The notes below the pieces were generated by a model. It did not search any database. It saw only the letters and a list, made by a program, of their open reading frames with translations, and was not told the DNA's origin. A stretch of DNA of 64,000 nucleotides from Chlorobaculum parvum NCIB 8327 (GTDB taxonomy: Bacteria > Bacteroidota > Chlorobiia > Chlorobiales > Chlorobiaceae): assembly GCF_000020505.1 (NCBI RefSeq), contig NC_011027.1:2092001-2156000 (forward strand). The letters are read 5' to 3'. The position numbers were made by a program, and so were the translations under genes. Below, piece after piece: positions 29,132-37,306 of the stretch; the first letter of the stretch is position 1, and each line of letters starts with the position of its first letter.

Positions 29132-32100
29132 TTATTTGTTTCGTTTTTCAATCATGTAGTAGACCAGCGGCACCACCACGAGCGTCAGCACCGTGGAGAG
29201 CACGCCACCCCAGATCATCGAGATGGCCAGACCCTGGAAAATCGGGTCGAAGAGCATCACGATCGAACCGGTGACCACCGCACCCGAGGTGAGGATGATC
29301 GGACGGGTACGCACGGCGGCAGACTCGATAATCGACTGTTTGAGCCCAATGCCCTGATCCAGACGGATTTCGATAAAGTCGATCAGCAGCACGGCGTTAC
29401 GCACCATGATACCAGCCAGCGCGATCATACCGATCATACTGGTCGCCGTGAAGAAGGCATGATGAATGAAGTGACCGGGAATGATACCCACCAGACTCAA
29501 CGGGATCGAAATCATCATGATGAGCGGCGTCTTGAACGACTGGAACCAGCCGACAATCAAGAGGTAGATCACAACCAGCACAACAGCGAAAGCAGTACCG
29601 AGATCGCGGAACACCTCGAAGGTGATCTGCCACTCACCGTCCCACTTCATCGAGAGATTCTGCTCCGAGGTCGGCGGTGCCGTGTAGAGCGGGCTGATCT
29701 TGTAGCCGCCCGGCATTTCGAGCGCCTCGATCTTCTTGTCCATTTCAAGCATTGCATACACCGGGCTTTCGGTCACGCCGGCCACGTCAGCCGTCACGTA
29801 CACAACCCTGCGCAGATCTTTGCGATAGATGCTCTTGTCCTGAACCTTTTTGACCACCTTGACCAGTTCGGACAGCGGCACCATCTCACCAGCGCGGCGG
29901 CGCGTGGTAAGCGTACCCATGCCCTGCGACTGGACGAAAATGTTCGACAGATCCTTGAGCGAAGTACGGTCGGCCTTCGGCAGGCGCACCTGAATAGTGA
30001 CCTGTTCGAGGTCTTTCTGATGGTGCAGCACACCGGCATCCATGCCGGCGATGGACATGCGGAGCGTGTAGGCGATCTGCTCCGGAGTCACGCCGTATGC
30101 AGCAGCCTTCTCCTTGTTGACCACGAGGTTATAGACCTCCTGGTCATCCTCGACGAGCCAGTCAACGTCAACCACGCCCGGAGTCTCGGAGAAGATCTCC
30201 TTGACCTTTTTGGCAAGCTCGATCTGCTGCGCCTCGGTCGGGCCGTAGATTTCAGCCACGATGGTCGAAAGAACCGGAGGGCCCGGCGGAATTTCGACGA
30301 TCTTGGCGTTGCCGTTGTAGCGCTTGGCGATCTCCTGAACACCGTCCCTGACGCGCTTGGCAATGTCGTGGCTCTGCGCGCTGCGCTCGCCTTTGTGCAC
30401 CAGGTTCACCTGAATATCAGCCATGTTCGGGCCTTTGCGCAGGTAGTAGTGACGCACCAAGCCGTTGAAGTTGATCGGCGCATTGACGCCGGCATAGTAC
30501 TGGTAGCTCTCGACCTCCGGAACCGTTTTGAGGTAGTCAGAAATCTCCTTGGCAACCTGCGTGGTCTTTTCGAGCGCAGTGCCTTCGGGCATATCGAGAA
30601 TCACCTGGAACTCGTTCTTGTTATCGAACGGCAGCATCTTCAGCTCGACCGCTTTCATCGGAATGAGGGCAATCGCGCCGACAAGCATCAGGCCGACGAT
30701 ACCGAAAGCCATCCAGCGTTTGAAGGCGCTGTCGATCATCGGCGAAAGGATGCCGTTGAAGAACTTGTAGTAGCCGGTCTTCTTGATGTCATACTCTTCG
30801 TGGCCATCGTCGTCAGCCTTGAGCAGCCTGTAGGAGAGCCACGGGGTGACGATCAGCGCGACCATCAGAGAAAAGATCATGGCCAGCGAAGCGCCGATCG
30901 GCATCGGGCTCATGTACGGGCCCATCAGGCCGGAAACGAACACCATCGGCAACACGGCTGCGATCACCGTGAAGGTGGCCAGAATGGTCGGGTTACCCAC
31001 CTCACTCACAGCCGCGATAGCAGCTTCGAGTTTCGGCATCTTCTTCATAGAGAAGTGGCGGTGGATGTTCTCGGCGATGATAATCGAGTCATCGACCACA
31101 ATACCCGTCACGAAGATGAGCGCGAAGAGCGTCACCCTGTTGAGCGAGTAATCGAAGAGATAATAAACAAGCAGCGTCAGCGCGAAGGTAATCGGCACCG
31201 ACATGAAGTTGACCAGCGCACCCCTCCAGCCGAGGAAAAAGGCTACGATAACGGTCACAGCCACGATTGCGATGCTGAGGTGCTCGAGCAGGGTGAAGAC
31301 CTTTTCGGTCGCGGTCTCACCGTAGTTACGGGTCTGGGTCACCGTGATATCGGCAGGCACAAGGGCGCCTTTCAGATCCTCGACCTTGGCAAGCACCTGG
31401 TCGGCCAGCACGGTAGCGTCTGCGCCTTTGCGCTTGGCGACGGTCAGGGTCACGGCAGGGAACTCACCCTCGCGGCCTTCATGGTCGGCTGCGCCCCAGC
31501 CGAAGAAGCTGTAGTTGTTCACCTCTTCAGGGCCATCGATGACCTGAGCCACATCACGCAGATAGACCGGCGAACCGCCGTACAGACCGACAACAATGTT
31601 GCCAACATCTTCGGCACTCTCGAAGAACTGACCGCTTCTGACGATCACCTCTTTATTGAGGTTCTCGAGGTTGCCGGAGGTCATCTGGCTGTTGGAGGTC
31701 TGGAGCTGTTTGACAATCTGGAAAGCGCTCACGTTGCGAGCGGCAAGCTTGTCTTTATCAAGCAGGACGCGGATCTGGCGTTTCAGGCCACCCTTGACCT
31801 CGACGTCGCCGATGTCCTTGATCTGCTTGAGCTGGTCACCAACATCGACGGCCGCCTTGCGAAGCTCGTATGGCGTAGCGTCCTTGCCCCAGAAAGTGAG
31901 GGCGAGCACCGGCACGTCATCGATGGAGACCTTCTTCATGAGAGGCATCTGGACGCCCTGCGGCATTTTGTCCATGTTCTTCATGAGCGTGGCCCAGAGC
32001 TTCACCATGCTGGCCTCGGCATCCTCGCCCACCTTGTAGCGGACGGTTACAAGCGCGAAGTCCTGCATGGAGGTCGAATAGACGTAATCGACACCGGGAA

Positions 32101-32335
32101 TCTCGGTGAGCGTGCGCTCGACCGGCTTGGCAACCCGATCCTCGACCTCAGCAGGAGCTGCACCGGGGAACGGAATGTAGATATCCACCATCGGAACCAC
32201 GATCTGCGGTTCCTCCTCTCGGGGGGTCATGAAGGTGGCCAGAAGGCCGACCAGCAGAGCCGCCACCATAATCAGCGGCGTAATCTTTGAATTGATAAAC
32301 TGTTTTGCCAGTTTACCGGCAATACCCTCATTCAT
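29132..32335 (-). CDS. RND-family efflux transporter (AcrB/CusA-like)
   Basis: 1067 residues, the typical inner-membrane RND pump size, with 12 hydrophobic segments: one at residues ~18-37, a group of five around 345-505, and a mirrored set in the C-terminal half. Two large periplasmic loops carry porter motifs such as FPGAAPAEVEDRVAKPVERTL. TM4 contains FVTGIVVDDSIIIAENI with the proton-relay Asp pair. Substrate is not evident. It overlaps the upstream adaptor-like lipoprotein gene by 8 bp and is followed by a PII-like gene. The regulator at the head of the block suggests reactive-sulfur or thiophilic-metal control. Confidence 0.9.
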   Translation of the reverse strand: MNEGIAGKLAKQFINSKITPLIMVAALLVGLLATFMTPREEEPQIVVPMVDIYIPFPGAAPAEVEDRVAKPVERTLTEIPGVDYVYSTSMQDFALVTVRYKVGEDAEASMVKLWATLMKNMDKMPQGVQMPLMKKVSIDDVPVLALTFWGKDATPYELRKAAVDVGDQLKQIKDIGDVEVKGGLKRQIRVLLDKDKLAARNVSAFQIVKQLQTSNSQMTSGNLENLNKEVIVRSGQFFESAEDVGNIVVGLYGGSPVYLRDVAQVIDGPEEVNNYSFFGWGAADHEGREGEFPAVTLTVAKRKGADATVLADQVLAKVEDLKGALVPADITVTQTRNYGETATEKVFTLLEHLSIAIVAVTVIVAFFLGWRGALVNFMSVPITFALTLLVYYLFDYSLNRVTLFALIFVTGIVVDDSIIIAENIHRHFSMKKMPKLEAAIAAVSEVGNPTILATFTVIAAVLPMVFVSGLMGPYMSPMPIGASLAMIFSLMVALIVTPWLSYRLLKADDDGHEEYDIKKTGYYKFFNGILSPMIDSAFKRWMAFGIVGLMLVGAIALIPMKAVELKMLPFDNKNEFQVILDMPEGTALEKTTQVAKEISDYLKTVPEVESYQYYAGVNAPINFNGLVRHYYLRKGPNMADIQVNLVHKGERSAQSHDIAKRVRDGVQEIAKRYNGNAKIVEIPPGPPVLSTIVAEIYGPTEAQQIELAKKVKEIFSETPGVVDVDWLVEDDQEVYNLVVNKEKAAAYGVTPEQIAYTLRMSIAGMDAGVLHHQKDLEQVTIQVRLPKADRTSLKDLSNIFVQSQGMGTLTTRRRAGEMVPLSELVKVVKKVQDKSIYRKDLRRVVYVTADVAGVTESPVYAMLEMDKKIEALEMPGGYKISPLYTAPPTSEQNLSMKWDGEWQITFEVFRDLGTAFAVVLVVIYLLIVGWFQSFKTPLIMMISIPLSLVGIIPGHFIHHAFFTATSMIGMIALAGIMVRNAVLLIDFIEIRLDQGIGLKQSIIESAAVRTRPIILTSGAVVTGSIVMLFDPIFQGLAISMIWGGVLSTVLTLVVVPLVYYMIEKRNK

Positions 32336-32753
32336 TTGACTGAACCTCCTCTGCTGCAGCCTGATTCTGTTTTACAAAAACACCTCCCTCAAGTTCGGGA
32401 TCGTACGATCCCACGATCTGCGAGTCTCTTTCGAGACCGGCAAGCACGATCACGTCGGAACCGACCGTGTGGCCGGTGCTGACCCAGCGGGCTTCGACCC
32501 GTCCATCGACGTTGACGGCAAGCACGCCGACAAGCGCACCCTGGCGGAACAGGGCCGTCTGAGGCACGACGATATACTCGACGCCACCTTCGTTCAGAAC
32601 CCTGACCGGCGCGACTGCGGAGGCCGGCACCTTCTTGGCGTCATGGGCAGCCTTGTGCGGAGCGGAGCCCTCATGGCCGTGACATCCGGTCAGAAGCACC
32701 GGAACAGCAAGAGCCATAAGGAGCACTAACTGTATGGATACCTTTTTTATCAT
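32328..32753 (-). CDS. Half-size membrane-fusion-like lipoprotein
   Basis: 141 residues from MIKKVSIQ. A lipobox LLTGC near residue 25 is followed by a His-rich segment (HGHEGSAPHKAAHDAKK) and then only the C-terminal, membrane-proximal part of an adaptor (VVPQTALFRQGALVGVLAV through IVLAGL). The lipoyl/barrel-sandwich and hairpin domains of normal ~350-residue RND adaptors are missing. The frame is open and the 8-bp overlap with the pump gene is intact, so this does not look like recent decay. It may be a reduced adaptor or metal-binding lipoprotein. Confidence 0.75.
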   Translation of the reverse strand: MIKKVSIQLVLLMALAVPVLLTGCHGHEGSAPHKAAHDAKKVPASAVAPVRVLNEGGVEYIVVPQTALFRQGALVGVLAVNVDGRVEARWVSTGHTVGSDVIVLAGLERDSQIVGSYDPELEGGVFVKQNQAAAEEVQSNE

Positions 32754-32795
32754 GATATGGTTGACTTCGGTTAACAAGCAGATTGATCCGACTCC

Positions 32796-34154
32796 TTAGT
32801 TGCCGCCGGTATAATAGTCATACTCGCTCTTGGCGATGCAGTAGTCGTATCGGGCCTGGTTCAGACGCATCTTCGCCCAGGTGTATGCGCCTTCACGCAT
32901 CAGGAGTTCGAAGGTCATCGCCATGCCGCTTTTGTACTGCTTGCCGATGAAGTCGAAGCTTACCTTTGCAGCATCGAGCGACTGGCTCACAACGGCAATC
33001 CGCTCACGCGAAGTTACCAGCGTACGACGCGCCATGTCGAGATCGAGATCGCTCTTCTCCTTGGCAGCCTCATAATTGTAACGGGCTTCGAGTGCCTGAG
33101 CCTTGGTTTCCTGAATCTTGCCGCGGGTGGCCATGCCGTCGAAGATCTGCCACTGCACATTCAGGCCAACCGTCCAGCTCGACCCGTCAGTTCCAAGGAA
33201 GGAGCTGTCGTGCCAGTTCTGCTGGGCAAAGGCGTTGACCCTTGGCAGGTTCTTGGCGCGCTCCATGTCGTGCTGGTAATCGGTCACCTCTTCGAAGGCC
33301 TTGAGCGCCTTGAGGTCACTGCGGCCTTCCGTGCTGGCCGTCTTGACCGAAGCCGGGATTTTCGCGTCAACCGACAGGCTGCCGACCGGCACGATAGCGT
33401 CATCTTTGCCGAGCGCAAGCATCATGCGCAGAGAGTCTTCAGCATTCTTGATTCCATCCAGAATCTGGAGCTTCTGATCCTGCATCTCGGCAAGCCGTAC
33501 CTGCGTGGAGAGCTTGTCGGACTTGTTCATCACCCCTGCGTTGTACCCACGGGCCGCCTCGTCGCTGTAAACCTTCATGATGCGAATCGACTGCTCCAGG
33601 TCGGCCAGGTTCTTCTTTGCCAGCAGGAGGCCGTAAAAAGCCTTTTTGACGTTCAGCTCGATGGTCTCCTCGGCGCGATCCACCATGAACCCCTGCGCCT
33701 TGCGGGCACTCTTGGCCATCGAACCGCCGATGAAGGCGTCACGATTGTAGATCGGCTGCATGATCTGGAGGCTGGTGTGGAAGTCGGTGATCGCCGCAGG
33801 ATGGTTCAGCTTGTCCAGCGCGAAGTCACCAAAATCTGGAGGCGCGTTGTTCGGAAAATTGTAGTAAGCAATCTCCTGCTGGAGCTTGCCCACAAGCACC
33901 GCACCGGGATCGTTGGAGTGCAGGAGGGTTTCGGAAAGCGTTACCTTCGGCAGATAGGCCTGGCGGCTCTGCACGATGCGTGCATCGGCCTGGTCGATCT
34001 TGGCGCGCTGCGCCTTGAGCATGGTGTTCCGCTCACGCGCCATCTTCAGCGCATCATCGAGCGAGAGCCTCATGGTTGCAGCATCAGCCTGCCCGAAGGC
34101 GGCCATACCGGCCACGAGCAGGGCGATGAACCTTCTGGTTACCTTCTTGGTCAT
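32796..34154 (-). CDS. TolC-family outer-membrane efflux protein
   Basis: 452 residues with an N-terminal signal peptide (FIALLVAGMAAFGQADA). Two long helical repeats follow, each opening with a TolC-like segment (LSLDDALKMARERNTMLKAQ near residue 32), and the C-terminal region is rich in KMRLNQARYDYCIAK. It forms the outer-membrane channel for the RND pump encoded two genes downstream. It starts 1 bp from the regulator's stop codon, so regulator and channel are translationally close. Confidence 0.88.
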   Translation of the reverse strand: MTKKVTRRFIALLVAGMAAFGQADAATMRLSLDDALKMARERNTMLKAQRAKIDQADARIVQSRQAYLPKVTLSETLLHSNDPGAVLVGKLQQEIAYYNFPNNAPPDFGDFALDKLNHPAAITDFHTSLQIMQPIYNRDAFIGGSMAKSARKAQGFMVDRAEETIELNVKKAFYGLLLAKKNLADLEQSIRIMKVYSDEAARGYNAGVMNKSDKLSTQVRLAEMQDQKLQILDGIKNAEDSLRMMLALGKDDAIVPVGSLSVDAKIPASVKTASTEGRSDLKALKAFEEVTDYQHDMERAKNLPRVNAFAQQNWHDSSFLGTDGSSWTVGLNVQWQIFDGMATRGKIQETKAQALEARYNYEAAKEKSDLDLDMARRTLVTSRERIAVVSQSLDAAKVSFDFIGKQYKSGMAMTFELLMREGAYTWAKMRLNQARYDYCIAKSEYDYYTGGN

Positions 34155-34403
34155 CTATTTTTTCGATATAAGTTTGAGAATTTTTTCCACGCTTCCCGAA
34201 TCCTGCCTGCTCAGGCAGTTCTGGAGGTTTCTGTTCAGAACAAGAGAGTAGGTGTTGTCGAGCGCGGCTTTGGCAGCCTGAAACTGGGTCACCACCTTCT
34301 GGCAATCCTCTTCGCCCTCGAGCATCCTGATCAGACCGTGAATCTGACCATTCACCTTCTTAAGTCTTACGATCACATCGTCCATTCGGCATTCATCGCT
34401 CAT
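34155..34403 (-). CDS. CsoR/RcnR/CstR-family repressor, CstR-like
   Basis: 82 residues from MSDECRMDDVIVRLKKVNGQ with ribosome-binding site AGGAAAGGGG; M7 is an alternative start. The all-helical DUF156 fold is recognisable. The two sensing cysteines are conserved at C34 and C63 (29 residues apart), but the Cu(I)-ligand histidine four residues before the second Cys is Asn (N59). This pattern resembles persulfide-sensing CstR rather than copper-sensing CsoR. First gene of the block with the RND system and ETHE1-like protein. A palindromic operator lies in its promoter about 116 bp upstream of the ATG. Nickel/cobalt (RcnR) or formaldehyde (FrmR) sensing is less likely. Confidence 0.8.
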   Translation of the reverse strand: MSDECRMDDVIVRLKKVNGQIHGLIRMLEGEEDCQKVVTQFQAAKAALDNTYSLVLNRNLQNCLSRQDSGSVEKILKLISKK

Positions 34404-34518
34404 CGTCCGTCCCCTTTCCTGTATGTGCAGGAAACCGTTTAACGGCCACCTCCGAATCCGCGTCATTCCTGCAACTGCCGGGATTATGACACATTTTCAG
34501 GGCGCCACAAAGCTTACC

Positions 34519-34537
34519 TATACCCCGTTAGGGTATT
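34519..34537. promoter_or_regulatory. CsoR/CstR-type operator within a promoter
   Basis: Palindrome ATACCC-CGTTA-GGGTAT (34520-34536). Read leftward it sits in the 17-bp spacer between TTACTT and TATAGG, a plausible -35/-10 pair (the -35 match is weak). Location and sequence fit autorepression by the CstR-like protein encoded just downstream. Confidence 0.65.
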
Positions 34538-34647
34538 GAAAGTAAGAAAAAACAATCCTTTGTGCAACAGCGATTGTTTCCGGAAACAATCGCAATCCGC
34601 CAAAGCATCAAGAATCAAAATCAAGAGACGGGGCGGAACTGAACAAA

Positions 34648-34680
34648 AAAAAAGAGCGCCCGGGACGCGGACGCTCTCGA
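34648..34680 (-). terminator. Terminator of the START-like gene
   Basis: Reading leftward, stem AGAGCG / CGCTCT with a GC-rich loop is followed by a run of nine T, 25 bp after the stop of the upstream gene. It insulates the CstR-like promoter region. Confidence 0.85.
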
Positions 34681-34702
34681 AACAGATTGGCTCTGAACAG
34701 CT

Positions 34703-35320
34703 TCAGGCCGTTCCGCCGGAAGCGTTCAGTTCGGCTGTGGTGCAGCACAGATCGCTCTGCACCTGGCAGAGCATACTTTCGGTAGCCTGCTGCATGATGT
34801 TCGACATGATCGCTTCAGTCGTGAACTTGAGAATAGCTTCCGGCATCAGGTTGAGCGGAAAGGAGAGTTCGAAGTCCAGCGTGATGTCGGTTTCAAAGTG
34901 CACCTCGGTACGCTGGTTGTCCAGATGGTACAGGCAGATTCTGGTGTTAGCCCGCCCCACAAAAGTGTTTTTGCTGTCCAGCGGTATCTCGGGAATCTTA
35001 GCTGCATTGACCCATCTGATGCATCGACCTCCAACAGCCTCGCTGCGCGCTGCCTCCTCTTCCGGAGACGCCGGTGCAATGGAGGTGTCTTTGAGATGCT
35101 CTTCGTCCTGCGTGACGAAGAAAACTGCTGTAATGGGATTGTCGCGCGGATCGTTCACCTGAAAAATCCACTGATAGACGCCATGCTCCTTCAAATAGGT
35201 GACCCCGGTACAGTAGGGATTGCATTTGAGAATTTTTACATGATCCGAAAAATATACCACCGAATCATTCAGGTGCGACTCTATGACCGCTTTGGCCTTG
35301 CTTCTTCCTATAACTTCCAT
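34703..35320 (-). CDS. Conserved protein, START/polyketide-cyclase-like (DUF1997-type)
   Basis: 205 residues, no signal peptide or membrane segment. The beta-rich pattern with VHFETDITLDFELSFPLNLMPEAILKF near residues 140-165 resembles DUF1997/START-like ligand-binding proteins, some of which occur in phototrophs. It contains KCNPYC near residue 33 and a CC pair near the C-terminus. Function not known. Monocistronic and leftward; its upstream region shares a 24-bp motif with that of the CstR-like gene. Confidence 0.55.
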   Translation of the reverse strand: MEVIGRSKAKAVIESHLNDSVVYFSDHVKILKCNPYCTGVTYLKEHGVYQWIFQVNDPRDNPITAVFFVTQDEEHLKDTSIAPASPEEEAARSEAVGGRCIRWVNAAKIPEIPLDSKNTFVGRANTRICLYHLDNQRTEVHFETDITLDFELSFPLNLMPEAILKFTTEAIMSNIMQQATESMLCQVQSDLCCTTAELNASGGTA

Positions 35321-35623
35321 ATCGACTGCAACACTTGGTACTTGAGTGCGCCGCTAAAAAAGTCCCGACGGCAGCCGGGATCATGACGCGTTTTCAACAG
35401 CGCGAAGAAAGATTCTTTTCACAATTTTTTCAATGAACGCCCCCCCAAATCACAGAGTTCCCTCCGCCTGCTACCATCCCGGAAGAGAACAGAAAAGGCC
35501 TTCGCCGGTAAAAGCCTGTTGCAATACAGGTTTTTTCTTATTTTCATCACACATGGCGTTGCAAGCAAGTGGCGTCCACTGCTTCAACAACCGTCTCCAT
35601 AACAACGCGATAATCATCACCCA
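35321..35623. other. Intergenic region between the START-like gene and the small membrane ORF
   Basis: About 300 bp between divergent genes. It holds an imperfect hairpin around 35363-35380 (CCCG / CGGG) followed leftward by a T-run, and just beside it the shared motif described in the findings. TTGCAA near 35518 followed by an AT-rich stretch may be part of a rightward promoter. No gene is supported. Confidence 0.4.
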
Positions 35624-35746
35624 ATGGCTGACGCATTCAACTATACAACCATTTTTGCTCCGCTCGGCTTCTTTCTCGGCGGCATCGTTCTGGTGCTTCT
35701 GCTCAACCGGTTCATCGGCAAATCGCAGAACAAAAAGGCTAACTGA
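35624..35746 (+). CDS. Small single-pass membrane peptide (40 aa) upstream of csmB
   Basis: ATG 35624 opens a 40-residue frame: a polar N-terminus (MADAFNYTT), one strong transmembrane helix (residues ~9-28, rich in Ile/Phe/Leu/Val/Gly), and a basic tail (RFIGKSQNKKAN) predicting N-out/C-in topology. There is no good ribosome-binding site. It lies 240 bp upstream of csmB on the same strand. The architecture resembles small single-helix subunits of photosynthetic or respiratory complexes. I do not recognise it as a named subunit, so function is open. Confidence 0.55.
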   Translation: MADAFNYTTIFAPLGFFLGGIVLVLLLNRFIGKSQNKKAN

Positions 35747-35985
35747 AAAGCAACGAAAGCCTGGCCGATCAGCCGACCGACCTCTTCATAGTGCGCCAAG
35801 AGCAGCCACGCATAACCGGCTGGAATATACCTGCTGAGAGCATGACCAGTTAACACGTTTTTTACGCACCCGCGCTTGCGCAACCGGTTAAAATATATTA
35901 GCTTTATTTCATTATCACGAAAGCCTGCCTTTGTGCGGAGAATTTCTCTTATGTGCTTTCTAACAACTCAAAACATATACGCATC

Positions 35986-36213
35986 ATGTCAAACGGAACT
36001 AACATCGATGTCGCGGGTGCAATCAACACCCTCACCGAAACCTTCGGCAAGCTTTTCCAGATGCAGGTTGATGTTGCCAACAACAGCCTCAAAGCTCTTG
36101 CTGAAGTCGCCGAGCCCCTCGGCAAGACCGCTACCGATCTGGTTGCCAGCTTCGCTAACGTTGCTACCCAGGTTCTGCAGAACGTCTCTTCGGCTGTAGC
36201 CCCGAAAAAATAA
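35986..36213 (+). CDS. csmB: Chlorosome envelope protein B
   Basis: 75-residue protein of the chlorosome envelope monolayer, beginning MSNGTNIDVAGAINTLTETF. The amphipathic helical sequence with few aromatic or charged residues fits CsmB. The longer frame from 35953 is not used because the mature-like N-terminus at 35986 matches CsmB. Upstream (35885-35900) is AT-rich with TATATT. It is the last gene before a strong terminator, so a short abundant transcript is expected. Confidence 0.93.
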   Translation: MSNGTNIDVAGAINTLTETFGKLFQMQVDVANNSLKALAEVAEPLGKTATDLVASFANVATQVLQNVSSAVAPKK

Positions 36214-36231
36214 GGGAACTTCCCTGATTGC

Positions 36232-36268
36232 AAGCACCTTATGCCTCCGCGTAAGGTGCTTTTTTTTT
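36232..36268 (+). terminator. Strong terminator of csmB
   Basis: Stem AAGCACCTTA / TAAGGTGCTT (10 bp) with a 10-nt loop and a nine-T tail, 19 bp after the csmB stop. Confidence 0.95.
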
Positions 36269-36296
36269 AGGGTTTCGTTTCAATCCACCTCGCTTC

Positions 36297-37304
36297 ATGA
36301 ACGCCCTGGACTCCATCCGCCAACTCTATCCCGTCAGCGAGCGCGCAAGCCTCGGTATACGCCGTCTCAAAGGAGATGCCTCGACAAGGAGCTATTTTCG
36401 CGTGACAGCACCGCACGGCACGGCCATTGCTTGCATCGATCCGGCATTCATCAACGCCGCTCCTGACACCTACCCATTCCTCATCGTCCGCGAGCTGCTT
36501 GCAACGCATGGCGTACGGGTACCCGAGGTGTACGGAATGTCCGGCGGAACCGGCTCGCTATTGCTCGAAGATTGCGGTGACCTGATGCTTCAGGACGAGA
36601 TTCCGCAGCTCGATCGTGAGCAGCTCTCCGCACGCTACCGGCAGATCATCGACCTGCTCGTCAAGATCCAGTCGATCCGACCTGATGAAAAAGCACTGGA
36701 ATCAGCGATTCCCTTTTCGCTCAGTTTCGATCATGAGAAGTTGATGTTTGAATTCGACTTCTTTATCGAACACGCCCTGAAGGACTATTTTGCAGGAAGG
36801 CTCGGCGAATCTGCAATCGGACGGCTTCGCGAGGAATTTCTCGCCATCACGGATCTGCTGGTGCTGCCGGAGCATTTCGTGCTCAACCACCGTGACTTCC
36901 ATTGCCGCAACATCATGCTTTTCCGGAACGAGCCGGTGATCATCGACTTTCAGGATGCCCGTATGGGACTACCGCAATACGATGCGGTATCGCTTTTGCG
37001 CGACTCCTATGTGCGGCTGGATGCCAACCTCGTGGAAGAGTTGAAACGCTACCACTTCGAGCAGCTCCGCCAGCATGGCCTGACGACGATGAGCGAGGAG
37101 GAGTACCGGCGTTTGTTCGACCTGATGGCATTTCAACGCAACGTCAAGGCGGTCGGCACCTTCTGCTACCAAACCTCCGTGGTCGGCAACTCCTCGTTCG
37201 AGGCCGACATCGCACCGACGCTGGGCTACCTGCGCGACTACATCGAAGCACGCCCGGAGCTTGCAACCGCAGGCGAGCTGCTTGAACCACTCATTTCCCG
37301 CTGA
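36297..37304 (+). CDS. amgK: AmgK-like anomeric sugar kinase (aminoglycoside phosphotransferase family)
   Basis: 335 residues. The APH-fold motifs typical of AmgK are present: RRLKGDASTRSYFRV near residue 22, HRDFHCRNIM (catalytic loop, ~residue 198) and IDFQDARMGLPQYDAVSLLRD (~215). AmgK phosphorylates C1 of N-acetylmuramic acid (and GlcNAc) in cell-wall recycling. Only 2 bp separate it from the MurU-like gene, the expected next enzyme, and a NamZ-type muramidase follows. The neighbourhood makes the assignment much stronger than the fold alone. Confidence 0.82.
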   Translation: MNALDSIRQLYPVSERASLGIRRLKGDASTRSYFRVTAPHGTAIACIDPAFINAAPDTYPFLIVRELLATHGVRVPEVYGMSGGTGSLLLEDCGDLMLQDEIPQLDREQLSARYRQIIDLLVKIQSIRPDEKALESAIPFSLSFDHEKLMFEFDFFIEHALKDYFAGRLGESAIGRLREEFLAITDLLVLPEHFVLNHRDFHCRNIMLFRNEPVIIDFQDARMGLPQYDAVSLLRDSYVRLDANLVEELKRYHFEQLRQHGLTTMSEEEYRRLFDLMAFQRNVKAVGTFCYQTSVVGNSSFEADIAPTLGYLRDYIEARPELATAGELLEPLISR

Positions 37305-37306
37305 CC

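Noticed and set aside
29459-32290. 943-residue open frame opposite the RND pump gene
   Set aside because: Antisense shadow with extreme His/Asp/Arg composition; the pump on the other strand is certain.
34155-34403. Copper-sensing CsoR assignment
   Set aside because: The conserved His ligand is Asn (N59), and no copper ATPase or chaperone gene is in the block; kept only as an alternative.
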